A DNA stretch of 64,000 nucleotides from positions 1-64,000 of the forward strand of contig CABUVO010000022.1 in the NCBI GenBank assembly GCA_902495075.1, read 5' to 3'. The notes beneath the pieces were generated by a model, which saw only the letters and a program-made list of their open reading frames with translations, ran no database searches and was not told the origin of the DNA. Shown here in pieces: positions 16,332-25,418 of this stretch (the stretch's first letter is position 1; the number at the start of each line of letters is the position of its first letter). The stretch is from an uncultured Porphyromonadaceae bacterium. GTDB lineage: Bacteria > Bacteroidota > Bacteroidia > Bacteroidales > Muribaculaceae. The position numbers and the translations under genes were made by a program.

Positions 16332-16712
16332 TTATCCCAAGGCGAGCATTCTATTTCCTATTTCCCGTAATCCTGACAAGATTTTCAAACGTTGTGATTC
16401 TCGTGGACGCTTCACGTCGCTTGCGTAGTTCGACAACAGACGCTGATTTATACCTGTTACGCGGCTGAGGGCAGCCATGGTTGTAAATTGTTCGGCAGAA
16501 CGAAGCAGGGCGGATGTTGCCAGTTCAAAATCAATTGTATATTCTCCGCTGCGGAAGAACTCCGGAACAAAGTCCCCGTCTTCTATTGAAGATTCAATAT
16601 GCCACTGCAGGGACTCAAGGAAAGCCTTTTTCACCCCCTCGAGTGTCTTGTCTGTAACAATGACACAACCGAAATTCGGATAATCATATGCACATGCGTA
16701 AACTACCCAAAT
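16332..16712 (-). pseudogene. HicB-like antitoxin without a normal start
   Basis: The frame encodes CVIVTDKTLEGVKKAFLESL, then WHIESSIEDGDFVPEFFRSG and a C-terminal HTH (AALSRVTGINQRLLSNYASD), the pattern of HicB antitoxins with an XRE-type tail. The only possible start in the frame is a GTG at 16632-16634, inside the HicB fold. Open sequence continues upstream to a TAG at 16713-16715 and keeps family similarity (YDYPNFGCVIV), so the original start has been lost. No HicA toxin was seen nearby. Likely decayed, or a short protein using GTG. Confidence 0.55.
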
Positions 16713-16897
16713 CTATCTTGCCGCCCTCGACACCTCCGTTGTAGACAAAGCCAATTCCATAATATTGGAATCACTCAAGTAGGTTCACTAAATATATCTA
16801 ACCTCATATAATCAATATTGTCTCAGTGCCACCCAGTTCTGAGGCATCTTTGTTTAGCAATCGTCCAAATCTCTTAAAAGGAGAGACTTGCCACGTG

Positions 16898-16905
16898 CAA
16901 AGATA
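16898..16905 (-). promoter_or_regulatory. Leftward TAnnTTTG element
   Basis: TATCTTTG on the minus strand, 264 bases ahead of the HicB-like frame. The interval 16713-16897 contains no gene I can support, so this may be the leftover promoter of the lost hicA/hicB start. 16906-17044 is AT-rich with no clear plus-strand promoter. Confidence 0.35.
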
Positions 16906-17044
16906 CTAAAAAAATCTAATATACGTCCGAAATATACGAAAAAAAAAGAGATTTTTGTGAAGATCTATTACAGCCAGTAATACGCCCTATCTGATAATGT
17001 TTAGCAAATATTCTATAGGAAAGACGCTAAGTCGCTTATTTATA

Positions 17045-17716
17045 ATGGATATGAACAAATCCAAATCTCCTTTTAAGAGTGTCTTGCCTTTAAGAACCTT
17101 ATTTGTATCACCGTATATGAGTGCAAGTATTGTGACAAGTAATGTTTCGACAGCGACCTGTGTCGTTGACGACGCCGTAGGCGTGAAAAAAAGTTACTGG
17201 TTTGTTGCAATCGTGAACCATAATGCGGAAAAGAAAGCGGCTGAAAGACTTACCCAATTGAAGATTAATCACTATCTCCCGGTTCAGTCGGAATACAGGG
17301 TCTGGAAGAACGGACGTAAGTCTAAAGTGGACAGGGTTGTAATTCCTTCTACAATATTTATTTATTGTACTGAGCTGCAACGACGAGAGATTGTCGGACT
17401 TCCATTCATAAACCGCTTTATGGTCAACAAAGCCGGGACGACTTACGGCTACTCACATAGACCTGTCGCTATAATCCCCGATAAGCAAATTGAGATTTTA
17501 AAATTCATGCTCGGTAATTCCGAGACTCCTGTGACTATAACGCCCACAAACTGGAAAAGAGGAGACAAGGTTCGTGTTATAAGGGGAAAACTCAAAGGTC
17601 TTGAAGGAGAGGTTATGGATTTTAGTAGGAATGAAACGGAGTTATTGGTTGGACTTGATTTCTTTGGATGTGCCAAGTTGACTATTGAAACCGTCAACGT
17701 TGAGGTAATAAGATAA
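17045..17716 (+). CDS. UpxY/NusG-like transcription antiterminator of the T6SS block
   Basis: An NGN domain (YWFVAIVNHNAEKKAAERL, then the basic VWKNGRKSKVDRVVIPSTIF and the PFINRFMVNKAGTTYGY region) plus a C-terminal KOW motif (WKRGDKVRVIRGKLKGLEGE) define a NusG paralogue of the Bacteroides UpxY type. UpxY proteins travel with RNA polymerase and prevent premature termination in the capsule operon just downstream. Here the gene lies 39 bases before clpV. The start is uncertain: 16997, 17045 or 17051 are possible, and the first 60 residues are not conserved NusG sequence. Role on the T6SS operon is inferred from position and from internal terminators. Confidence 0.85.
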   Translation: MDMNKSKSPFKSVLPLRTLFVSPYMSASIVTSNVSTATCVVDDAVGVKKSYWFVAIVNHNAEKKAAERLTQLKINHYLPVQSEYRVWKNGRKSKVDRVVIPSTIFIYCTELQRREIVGLPFINRFMVNKAGTTYGYSHRPVAIIPDKQIEILKFMLGNSETPVTITPTNWKRGDKVRVIRGKLKGLEGEVMDFSRNETELLVGLDFFGCAKLTIETVNVEVIR

Positions 17717-17755
17717 AGGTTAATAAACGTTTCAACCAAATCATATAATCATTGC

Positions 17756-19996
17756 ATGGACAAGCATATAGAATATCTCACATCATTACCAAATAACTAT
17801 TTGCACATTGCAAAATCGTTTGCGGTTGACAATAACTCACCCAAAATTGAAGCCGCTCATCTTTTCAGGGCGTTGCTGCATAAAAATGTAGGGTTGATTG
17901 ACTATATTGAGAATAATTTAGATAGTGATTATTATTATTTGCTCGACTGGGCAGATATCAGGGTTAATCAGGTTCCAAGATCTGCTTATCCCATGAAAGA
18001 TATAGTTTTGTCAAATGAAGCGAAGAGTGTTGTAAAGGAGGCTAAAAGATTAGCAGAAAGTTTTGGTCAATCACCAGAGGATGTAAAGTTCCTTCTTGCT
18101 GCGCTTGTATCACCCGGGGTAGGGTTTACAGCCGAGCAATTAAAAACGCTTTCTTTGTCTTTTAAAGATATTCTCAGGGAATATAAAGATGAGAACATAT
18201 CAACAATTGCTACAGACAGATGTTCTTTGGCAGACTATAAAGATAATGAATCCAATAATGAGTATGTGTTTGATTTGATGGATCAACTGCCGGAAGACTC
18301 TATACTTAATTTTGACACGAAGATACTTTCTATTGTCGAGACTCTCTCTCGGAAAGATCGAGCAAATATAATTATTAATGGAGAAACGGGTGTCGGTAAA
18401 AGCAGTTTGATTTATGGGCTCTTGAACAACGTCAAAAATGGTCAGATCCCTACATCTTTAAAGGATTTACATCCATATGAACTTGACTTGATCGGTCTTT
18501 CTTTGGGCGTAAGCTACAAAGGAGAGATTGAGGATAGATTTAAAGATGTACTGATTGAAATATCAAAACACACTCATCCTATTCTTATTATAGAAAATTT
18601 TGATCGGATAATGGATAAACAATCTGTATTGAACAGCATTCTTCCGATCTTAAAAAAGCAATTATCCAAAAACAAATTGCAAGTGATTCTTACCTCCACG
18701 GTTGACGGTTACACCAAGAATATTGAAAAGGACAAAGAACTATTATCTTTTTGTGAGAGAATTACCATAGACGAACCGGATGAGAACGTTTCAACCTCCA
18801 TCCTACTTAGCAAAGTCCCCGGATATGTTAGATTCCATGGCATTACTCTTGCCGATGGAGTTGCAGATGATATTGTACGTTTAGCAAAACGGTATATGCC
18901 AGAGAAGAGATTGCCTTCTTCCGCTATTGATTTGCTTGATCGTGCAATGGCTTCAGCCAAGATTAATAATGAACTTAAAGATAATGGTGATAACAAGTTT
19001 GAACTTACCAGAGATTACGTACGGGATGTAGTTGCCGGAATAACCGGTTTACCGATTGGCAATATTCAGGCCGAAGAACGTGAAAAGTTATCTAACGCTG
19101 AAGATATTATTCATAAACGGGTAGTTGGACAACATCATGCCGTTAAAAGCATTCTTGATGCAATATATGAATCCCGGTCTGGATTAAACAAAAAGGGACA
19201 ACCTGTCGGATCATTCTTCTTTCTCGGTCCTACCGGGACCGGCAAAACAGAATTGGCGAAATCACTTGCGGATTTTCTCTTCAATGATGAAACCGCAATG
19301 CTTCGTTTCGATATGTCAGAATACAAAGAGGAACATTCTGTGGCTTTGCTCTATGGTGCCCCTCCGGGTTATGTCGGATATGAAGAAGGTGGACTGTTGG
19401 TAAATCAAATCAGACAACATCCCTATTCAGTTGTGCTTTTTGATGAAATTGAAAAAGCTCACCGTTCTGTCTTCGATTTGTTTCTCCAAATTCTTGATGA
19501 GGGGAAACTCCATGATCGGCTTGGCAGAGTTGGAGATTTCTCAAACGCTCTGATTATATTCACGTCTAACATTGGTAGCGAATATATCTTTAGGTCTTTT
19601 GAAAACAACCATATCCCTACTCATGACGAAATGCTTGAAGTAATGCAAGGACAATTCCGTCCAGAATTCCTTGCCCGTCTGACAGAAATTCTACCATTCT
19701 CACCTATAACCGAAGAAATGATCTATAAGATATTTGACATTCATATCAAGAATCTTGTAAAATCACTGGACAATCAAGATATTAAACTTGAAATAGACGA
19801 TTCGGCCAAGCAATATATTACTAAAGTGGGTTTCAACACCCATTATGGTGCACGACCAGTTTTAGGTATAATCCGCAAAGAGATACGCAGACCGCTTTCA
19901 AAGATGATAATAGCCGGAGATATTTCAGCCGGAGATACAGTCATTATGAAGCATGACCCTGAAAAAAATGAAATGGTTTGGGAGATTGATTCGTAA
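17756..19996 (+). CDS. tssH: TssH / ClpV AAA+ unfoldase
   Basis: A 746-residue ClpB/ClpV-type double ATPase that disassembles contracted T6SS sheath. The N-terminal Clp-N repeat region covers about residues 1-145. NBD1 has Walker A GETGVGKSS (209-217) but a degenerate Walker B (ILIIENFDR instead of a DE-type motif). NBD2 has Walker A GPTGTGKTE (491-499), Walker B VVLFDEIEKAH, sensor 1 FTSNIG and sensor 2 GARPV. The long ClpB middle coiled coil is missing or very short, as usual for a shorter Bacteroidetes form. First structural gene of the block. Confidence 0.9.
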   Translation: MDKHIEYLTSLPNNYLHIAKSFAVDNNSPKIEAAHLFRALLHKNVGLIDYIENNLDSDYYYLLDWADIRVNQVPRSAYPMKDIVLSNEAKSVVKEAKRLAESFGQSPEDVKFLLAALVSPGVGFTAEQLKTLSLSFKDILREYKDENISTIATDRCSLADYKDNESNNEYVFDLMDQLPEDSILNFDTKILSIVETLSRKDRANIIINGETGVGKSSLIYGLLNNVKNGQIPTSLKDLHPYELDLIGLSLGVSYKGEIEDRFKDVLIEISKHTHPILIIENFDRIMDKQSVLNSILPILKKQLSKNKLQVILTSTVDGYTKNIEKDKELLSFCERITIDEPDENVSTSILLSKVPGYVRFHGITLADGVADDIVRLAKRYMPEKRLPSSAIDLLDRAMASAKINNELKDNGDNKFELTRDYVRDVVAGITGLPIGNIQAEEREKLSNAEDIIHKRVVGQHHAVKSILDAIYESRSGLNKKGQPVGSFFFLGPTGTGKTELAKSLADFLFNDETAMLRFDMSEYKEEHSVALLYGAPPGYVGYEEGGLLVNQIRQHPYSVVLFDEIEKAHRSVFDLFLQILDEGKLHDRLGRVGDFSNALIIFTSNIGSEYIFRSFENNHIPTHDEMLEVMQGQFRPEFLARLTEILPFSPITEEMIYKIFDIHIKNLVKSLDNQDIKLEIDDSAKQYITKVGFNTHYGARPVLGIIRKEIRRPLSKMIIAGDISAGDTVIMKHDPEKNEMVWEIDS

Positions 19997-20084
19997 ATTG
20001 ACTGGCAAAAAAAGCGAATTAGAACCTCTAACTCAGTCATCACTTCATAAAGATACCAATAAACTAAATATCAATAAACGTAAC

Positions 20085-20540
20085 ATGGCAAAGAAAACTG
20101 TTATCACCAAAGTCCTTGATGCAAACGCACAGGATGGTATCATAGAGTTTCCTCAAAACAGGACACTCTATGTTGATCAGTTTACAGATAATGCGCCAAA
20201 CACGGACGAGGATCGAGAAGGTTTTAAGCCTAAGAACCTCAATGATGTTTTTGAACATTATCAGCCCTCTAAAGAGGGAATCGCTCTTGAAACAGAAGAG
20301 GGAGGTTCCGTTTACGAGGACTTCGAGTTCCATCAGATTAAGGATTTCGAAGATGATCAATTAATCGAACAAAGTGAGTTGCTTTCAGAGAAGAAGGCCA
20401 AAATTGATGCATACAATGCAATCATCCGTCAGCTTCAAAAGAATAAACCGCTTCGCAACGCACTTAAAGATCCCAGTTCAAGGGCAAGTTTGTTAAACGT
20501 TCTCAATTCTCTGATGGCAGAGATTGAAGAGGCTGAATAA
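20085..20540 (+). CDS. tssB: TssB sheath protein (VipA-like)
   Basis: A 151-residue protein from the ATG at 20085, chosen over the longer frame from 19953, which would overlap tssH by 44 bases and adds unrelated basic sequence. FKPKNLNDVFEHYQPS followed by a helical C-terminus (IDAYNAIIRQLQKNKPLRNA then a short tail) matches Bacteroidetes TssB. With TssC it forms the contractile sheath in the cytoplasm. Ten bases separate it from tssC. Confidence 0.85.
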   Translation: MAKKTVITKVLDANAQDGIIEFPQNRTLYVDQFTDNAPNTDEDREGFKPKNLNDVFEHYQPSKEGIALETEEGGSVYEDFEFHQIKDFEDDQLIEQSELLSEKKAKIDAYNAIIRQLQKNKPLRNALKDPSSRASLLNVLNSLMAEIEEAE

Positions 20541-20550
20541 TCTTTAGATT

Positions 20551-21936
20551 ATGGCAACAGAAGAACAGAAAGTGAACAATGCTGCCGAAGAGCAGTTGCA
20601 GTTCAGAGGGAGTGAAACCCCCGCTAATCCAACGGAACTTCTACAGTCGGGATTGAAAGGTCTTGAAAAATTTGGTGGATTCCAGCTAATTAAAGGTCTT
20701 TTCAAGGGTGCTGAAAACATGGATCCCCGACGTAAAGCAGTTAAGAATATTTTCTTAAGTGACTCTACTTATGAGGATACTCGCAAAAAATTCAAAAATG
20801 AACTTGCAATGTGGATTGACATTCTCGAAACTGGTGGCGAAGATCCTATGCAAATCATTGAAATGTGTACTGAAAAATGTGAAAAAGCAGAGGAGAACCT
20901 CAGCAATAATCTTTTCAACGTGCACGAAGAAATCAAAGCACTGGAAGTAACCTATCGTGCACTTGATTCATTTTTTGCAAATGCTGGTCAATCAAAAGTT
21001 GATTGCATTACACTTATGAATGTTGACAAGGCAGAACTTGAATCTCATGATTCAGAAGACACTGTTGCAGTACGTGATGAACTCGAAAAATATTATGACC
21101 GCCTGAGCCTTAAGAACAACTATAGTCTTATGGTAATCCCCGGATATATGGGAGATAGTGATACTATAAGAATGTGGGCTAATACGGCTTATCGTAACAA
21201 AGTCCTTTTGGTAACTGACTTTAAGGATAGTCTTAACTTCGGCATGTTGAAAGAAGAACTTGACGATGCAAATCTTCAAGGACAGGATGTTCAGCTCGCA
21301 AACGTTATCATGACGGCTAATTATATCCTTGGACGCAAGAAATCAGAAATTGCCAAAGAGGATGACGACACATATATCCCGGGGTCTGCCGCACTTGCGG
21401 GCAGGATGACTAATACTGATGAGGTAGTAATCGCTCAAGGTGTGGCAGGAAAGAAATACGGCACTCTGAGCAATGTCAAAGGTGCGCGTATGGAAATGCG
21501 TAAATCCGAGATTGCCGCGATAATTGACCAAGGAGTTGTGCCTATAGTAGAGGAGGATGGTCGTGTAATGGCGTTCTCAAATCGCTCGCTATATAATGGA
21601 GCTACTCTCGGGCTTCAGGAATATCCCATCGTTCGTGTATTCGATTGGATCGGCAAAGTATTCCAGAACTTCTTCAATGATGAAGCATTCATCAATTGGA
21701 ACTCTGCGGTAAAAGGTGAATTGCAGCAGGCAATTCATGATTTCCTTAGCGACTATAAAGGACCTGGCAAATTAATTGAGAATTATAATCTCAAAGGTAT
21801 AACACAGGATCCCAAAACCAAGGACATCTCTGTGCAGGTAGAGCTGAAGCCTTTTTTTGCAGCTAAGAACTTCCTTATTGAGCTTACCGGTCACAATGGC
21901 ACAGCAGGTGTTGATTGGGAACAAAATGTTCAGTAA
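20551..21936 (+). CDS. tssC: TssC sheath protein (VipB-like)
   Basis: A 461-residue protein. The core ARMEMRKSEIAAIIDQGV, the segment YPIVRVFDWIGKVFQNFF and the C-terminal KDISVQVELKPFFAAKN with FLIEL are characteristic of the large sheath subunit. It follows tssB at 10 bases and is followed by the hcp gene, the standard order in Bacteroidetes loci. Length is about normal. Cytoplasmic; polymerises with TssB around the Hcp tube. Confidence 0.88.
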   Translation: MATEEQKVNNAAEEQLQFRGSETPANPTELLQSGLKGLEKFGGFQLIKGLFKGAENMDPRRKAVKNIFLSDSTYEDTRKKFKNELAMWIDILETGGEDPMQIIEMCTEKCEKAEENLSNNLFNVHEEIKALEVTYRALDSFFANAGQSKVDCITLMNVDKAELESHDSEDTVAVRDELEKYYDRLSLKNNYSLMVIPGYMGDSDTIRMWANTAYRNKVLLVTDFKDSLNFGMLKEELDDANLQGQDVQLANVIMTANYILGRKKSEIAKEDDDTYIPGSAALAGRMTNTDEVVIAQGVAGKKYGTLSNVKGARMEMRKSEIAAIIDQGVVPIVEEDGRVMAFSNRSLYNGATLGLQEYPIVRVFDWIGKVFQNFFNDEAFINWNSAVKGELQQAIHDFLSDYKGPGKLIENYNLKGITQDPKTKDISVQVELKPFFAAKNFLIELTGHNGTAGVDWEQNVQ

Positions 21937-21990
21937 TTCAGCAGTATAGATTTTATTCTATAATAATAAGTTTTATAAAACATTTTTCAA

Positions 21991-22395
21991 ATGGCAACAA
22001 GAACAGCAACCATTTCCGCCGATGGTATCCAGGAGCGTGAAGTGATCTTCGTCAAGTACGAGCTGAATCAGCAGACTGACGTTGAAGGTCAGCCCACCGG
22101 GACTACTCGCGGTGGCAAAATCACCGTGAAGGTTAAGTCTAACGATGACGGTAACACCGACATCCTCGAATGGATGATTGATACCTATATGAGCAAGTCG
22201 GGTACAATCTCCTTCCCCAACCGTCAGGGTGGAGAGATGAAACATCTTTCGTTCAAGGAAGGTTATGTCGTAGAGTATGCGGAGACTTATGACTCTACCA
22301 ACAGCTTACTCCAATACGAGGAGTTCACAATTTCTGCAAAGGAAATTGCCATAGGCAATGCCCGTCACAACAATCGTTGGACCATCGACAACTAA
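21991..22395 (+). CDS. tssD: TssD / Hcp-like tube protein
   Basis: A 134-residue protein of the Bacteroidetes TssD type (EREVIFVKYELNQQTDVEGQ, TRGGKITVKVKSNDDGN, YVVEYAETYDSTNSLLQYEE). The charged loops and beta-rich pattern fit an Hcp ring subunit. It is followed 23 bases later by a perfect 13-bp terminator hairpin, so most transcripts may end here. This would give the high tube-protein output such systems need. Confidence 0.88.
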   Translation: MATRTATISADGIQEREVIFVKYELNQQTDVEGQPTGTTRGGKITVKVKSNDDGNTDILEWMIDTYMSKSGTISFPNRQGGEMKHLSFKEGYVVEYAETYDSTNSLLQYEEFTISAKEIAIGNARHNNRWTIDN

Positions 22396-22418
22396 TCGAA
22401 TTCCAAAAACAGACCTTT

Positions 22419-22449
22419 CAAAGGGGACAAACCCTCTTTGTCCCCTTTG
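22419..22449 (+). terminator. Strong internal terminator after hcp
   Basis: CAAAGGGGACAAA and TTTGTCCCCTTTG form a perfect 13-bp stem with a CCCTC loop, followed by AATTTTAA. It lies between tssD and the second tssD-like gene, inside an otherwise continuous gene series. It should reduce downstream expression unless RNA polymerase is antiterminated. Confidence 0.75.
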
Positions 22450-22467
22450 AATTTTAACCTATTCAAT

Positions 22468-22953
22468 ATGGCTCTACACGGAAGCTTAAAAATTGGAGGA
22501 AGGACTTACGGAGTTGTGGAATGCGAATACAAATTTGAACAATCCGTTGATGATACCGGCAAACCCACATCTCGTCCGAAAGGGGGGCTTATTACAATAG
22601 TGATACCCTCTACAAACGATGATGACATGTTCTTCTACAACTGGATGTTCCATAAATCGGAAGTTAAGGCAGGAATAATACGCTTCCGTCTGTATTCGAA
22701 CGAGAACAAGATTAGTTATAAAACTGTAAGTTTTGCGAATGCCTATTGTGTTGAATTGCGTGACTATTTCAACGACCATGATGCCAAACTGATGTATACT
22801 ACCATTAAAATTTCGGCACAGGTAATTAGAGTAGGTGCAGCCAATTCGTCAACATTTACAAACGCCTGGACAAATGATCCCGTCGAAATGATTATTTCTA
22901 ATCTTGGCGAATATGTCCGCGATGCTATCGCTGAAAATATTAATCCGCTTTAA
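22468..22953 (+). CDS. Second TssD/Hcp-like protein with C-terminal extension
   Basis: A 161-residue protein from the ATG at 22468 (the frame from 22438 would run into the terminator hairpin). It has the Hcp pattern (YGVVECEYKFEQSVDDTGKP, RPKGGLITIVIPSTN, YCVELRDYFNDHDAKLMYTT) but differs from TssD and adds about 25 C-terminal residues (VEMIISNLGEYVRDAIAENI). It starts after the terminator and abuts vgrG (3 bases). It may form the first ring under VgrG or an adaptor. That role is inferred from its place. Confidence 0.75.
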   Translation: MALHGSLKIGGRTYGVVECEYKFEQSVDDTGKPTSRPKGGLITIVIPSTNDDDMFFYNWMFHKSEVKAGIIRFRLYSNENKISYKTVSFANAYCVELRDYFNDHDAKLMYTTIKISAQVIRVGAANSSTFTNAWTNDPVEMIISNLGEYVRDAIAENINPL

Positions 22954-22956
22954 TCC

Positions 22957-24990
22957 ATGTCTACTACTGTTTCAAGATTCACGCTTACAATAGATGATGC
23001 CAAGTCAGAGAATTTTCTGATAGAGGTAGATGGAGAGTTGTTCAAGTTGGATGATTTTGTCATCACGCAATGTCTTATGCAACCTAACACACTGCGTTTT
23101 CGTATGCGTAAAGGTCCAAAAGAAGACGGTTCCGAGCCTCAGTTCAAAACCTGTGGCAGCATCATAGGTAAGGATATTACATTAAGTCTTGAAACAGAAA
23201 ATTTCGAGAAACTCTCTACCTTAAAATCCGAGGGAGAGAAGACAGGAGAAATTAAGTTTAAGGGAATCATTACGTCAATAAGCGGTTCCCGATCAATGTC
23301 GGAATACAGTCTTGACATTGAGGCAAAGAGTTATGATGCGTTATTGATTGACAACCCGACATGTAAATCTTTTGAGAACAAGACACTCAATGATATTGTG
23401 GAGGATATAGTCGATGATTATGCGGATTTGATTGATGCTAAAATTGATGCACGGTTTACAGACACACTTCCCTATACTGTCCAATATAACGAAACGAACT
23501 ACCAGTTTCTACTTCGACTTGCTCAGAGATTCGGAGAATGGATATATAATGACGGAGAGCATCTGATTTTCGGTAATTTACCGCAAGGGGAGTCTGTAAC
23601 TCTTGGCTATCCTGACAAAGATATAACGGCGTATAATGTCGATTTGAAGATACAACATACAGCATTCAGCCATGTAGCCTCTTCTTACAATTCATACGAC
23701 TCCAATACAAAAGAGGGTGTGGAAGAAATGGAGCGTGAATACAATAATCTCGCGGATATTGTATTCAATGTGGCCCGTGATCGCATGAGGAAACCTACGC
23801 TTCAAAACCTGCATTCCGGTGGTTTTGCGGATAAAGACGGCAGAACAACAGTATTGAATGTCTCCACAAAAACACAGGCTCGTGGTGAGAAGGCAGGGAT
23901 GCTTGTATATTCCGGAACCACATATTGTTCAAAGTTGAAAATTGGGAATACCCTGATTATACAAGACAATTACCTTTCAAATGATTTGGTGGGTAATGTT
24001 AGTGAGGTTGATCAGGATGAAATCTTAATAACGGAACTCGTTCATTTCTTCTCTGCTGACGAAACTTATTCAAATAGTTTCGTTGGTATTCCAGCTGCAT
24101 GTGACTATCCGCCATATTCTAATAGCGATATTTTCCCTGTCGCTACTTCTTGTCGTGCAAAAGTAACTGATACCGAAGACCCCAACCACCTTGGACGTAT
24201 CAGGGTGCAATTCGATTGGCAGGCGCAACTTGGAGAGAATTCTGATGGAGAACAGATGATGACACCTTGGCTACGTTTGTCTCAACCATACGCCGGAGGG
24301 GGAAAGGGATTCAGTTTCATACCGGAGATTGGAGAAGAAGTTATGATAGACTTTGAGGGCGGAAACGCTGAGAGACCTTTTGTCAAGGGGACTCTTTACA
24401 ATGGTGTTGGTGATCCGGATACTGCATGGCTGCCCGGGGACAATCAGGTAAAAGCAATTCGTACCCGTAATGGACATACGATAGAGATATGGGATGAAGG
24501 AGAAGGCGGTTACATTCGTATTTACGACAACGAAAAAGAAAATTACATACTGACATTTTCAACAGATGAGAAACTCATTAAACTGGAATCGACAGGTAAT
24601 ATAGAGCTATATGCTCAAAACGACATCATCATGCATGCCGGCCATGACATCAATGCATCTGCCGACAATGATGTGTTTATTGCTGCCGGGCATGATATGC
24701 AACGGTCAGCAGACAACGACATACGTGAGCATGCGGGCAATGATCGCTCGACTTCTATTGAACGTAACGATTCGTTGACCGTCTCGCAGAATCAATTCGT
24801 CCGGATCGAAGAAAATAAGGACGAGGAAGTCACGCATAAACTTCAGACAACCGCCGAGAATATCCGCACCGAAGCCAAAGACAAGCTTCTTGAATACTCC
24901 TCAACTCATCACATGAAGGCATCACAAGATCTTGCTGTCAACGCTTCAAACCGCATTGATATTAAAGCATCACAAGTTAAGACAAACTAA
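22957..24990 (+). CDS. tssI: TssI / VgrG spike protein
   Basis: A 677-residue VgrG. The gp27-like part covers about residues 1-370; the gp5-like OB domain is clear in CRAKVTDTEDPNHLGRIRVQ and GFSFIPEIGEEVMIDFEGGN with ERPFVKGTLYNG. The C-terminal part has short repeats (MHAGHDINASADNDVFIAAG) expected for the triple beta-helix needle. No effector domain is fused. The stop overlaps the next start (TAATG at 24988-24992), coupling it to the PAAR-like gene. Confidence 0.92.
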   Translation: MSTTVSRFTLTIDDAKSENFLIEVDGELFKLDDFVITQCLMQPNTLRFRMRKGPKEDGSEPQFKTCGSIIGKDITLSLETENFEKLSTLKSEGEKTGEIKFKGIITSISGSRSMSEYSLDIEAKSYDALLIDNPTCKSFENKTLNDIVEDIVDDYADLIDAKIDARFTDTLPYTVQYNETNYQFLLRLAQRFGEWIYNDGEHLIFGNLPQGESVTLGYPDKDITAYNVDLKIQHTAFSHVASSYNSYDSNTKEGVEEMEREYNNLADIVFNVARDRMRKPTLQNLHSGGFADKDGRTTVLNVSTKTQARGEKAGMLVYSGTTYCSKLKIGNTLIIQDNYLSNDLVGNVSEVDQDEILITELVHFFSADETYSNSFVGIPAACDYPPYSNSDIFPVATSCRAKVTDTEDPNHLGRIRVQFDWQAQLGENSDGEQMMTPWLRLSQPYAGGGKGFSFIPEIGEEVMIDFEGGNAERPFVKGTLYNGVGDPDTAWLPGDNQVKAIRTRNGHTIEIWDEGEGGYIRIYDNEKENYILTFSTDEKLIKLESTGNIELYAQNDIIMHAGHDINASADNDVFIAAGHDMQRSADNDIREHAGNDRSTSIERNDSLTVSQNQFVRIEENKDEEVTHKLQTTAENIRTEAKDKLLEYSSTHHMKASQDLAVNASNRIDIKASQVKTN

Positions 24991-25418
24991 TGAGCGATTC
25001 ATACGTCTGCTCGAAGGCCAAGATAAAATGTTCTTGTGGAGATAGAATCTCTACGTTAACCGTATTCCCTGACCGGACAATATGGTTGACTGGAGAACCC
25101 CAGGCTAACATCAGCGACCATATTTCTATGCGAAATATAGCACCGTTTGGGAAATGCCACACTACACGATACCCAGCTACCGGCGCAGCCACCGCAGCAG
25201 CACACGGGAAGCTTACACCAATGCCTTGTGTCCCCAACACACCGTTCCCCTGGATGAACGGGAAAAACGACGTGATTCTGAAAGGCCAGCCGGCGCTCCT
25301 GAAATCCTCGACTTGCAGATGCGTCTGGGGCGGCACAATCTCCATTACATTTGACGGTCAAACCAGCGGAAATCAAATGCCGCCTCATAAAATTCAACGT
25401 CAAGACTTCAAAAGATAA
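24990..25418 (+). CDS. DUF4280 PAAR-like spike-tip protein
   Basis: A 142-residue protein with regularly spaced Cys and Gly (MSDSYVCSKAKIKCSCGDRI, RNIAPFGKCH, KLTPMPCVPNTPFPWMNG, STCRCVWGGTISITFDGQTS). This is the pattern of DUF4280/PAAR-like proteins that sharpen the VgrG tip and bind metal. Overlaps of 1 base on both sides join it to vgrG and to the effector, as in T6SS effector cassettes. Confidence 0.87.
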   Translation: MSDSYVCSKAKIKCSCGDRISTLTVFPDRTIWLTGEPQANISDHISMRNIAPFGKCHTTRYPATGAATAAAHGKLTPMPCVPNTPFPWMNGKNDVILKGQPALLKSSTCRCVWGGTISITFDGQTSGNQMPPHKIQRQDFKR

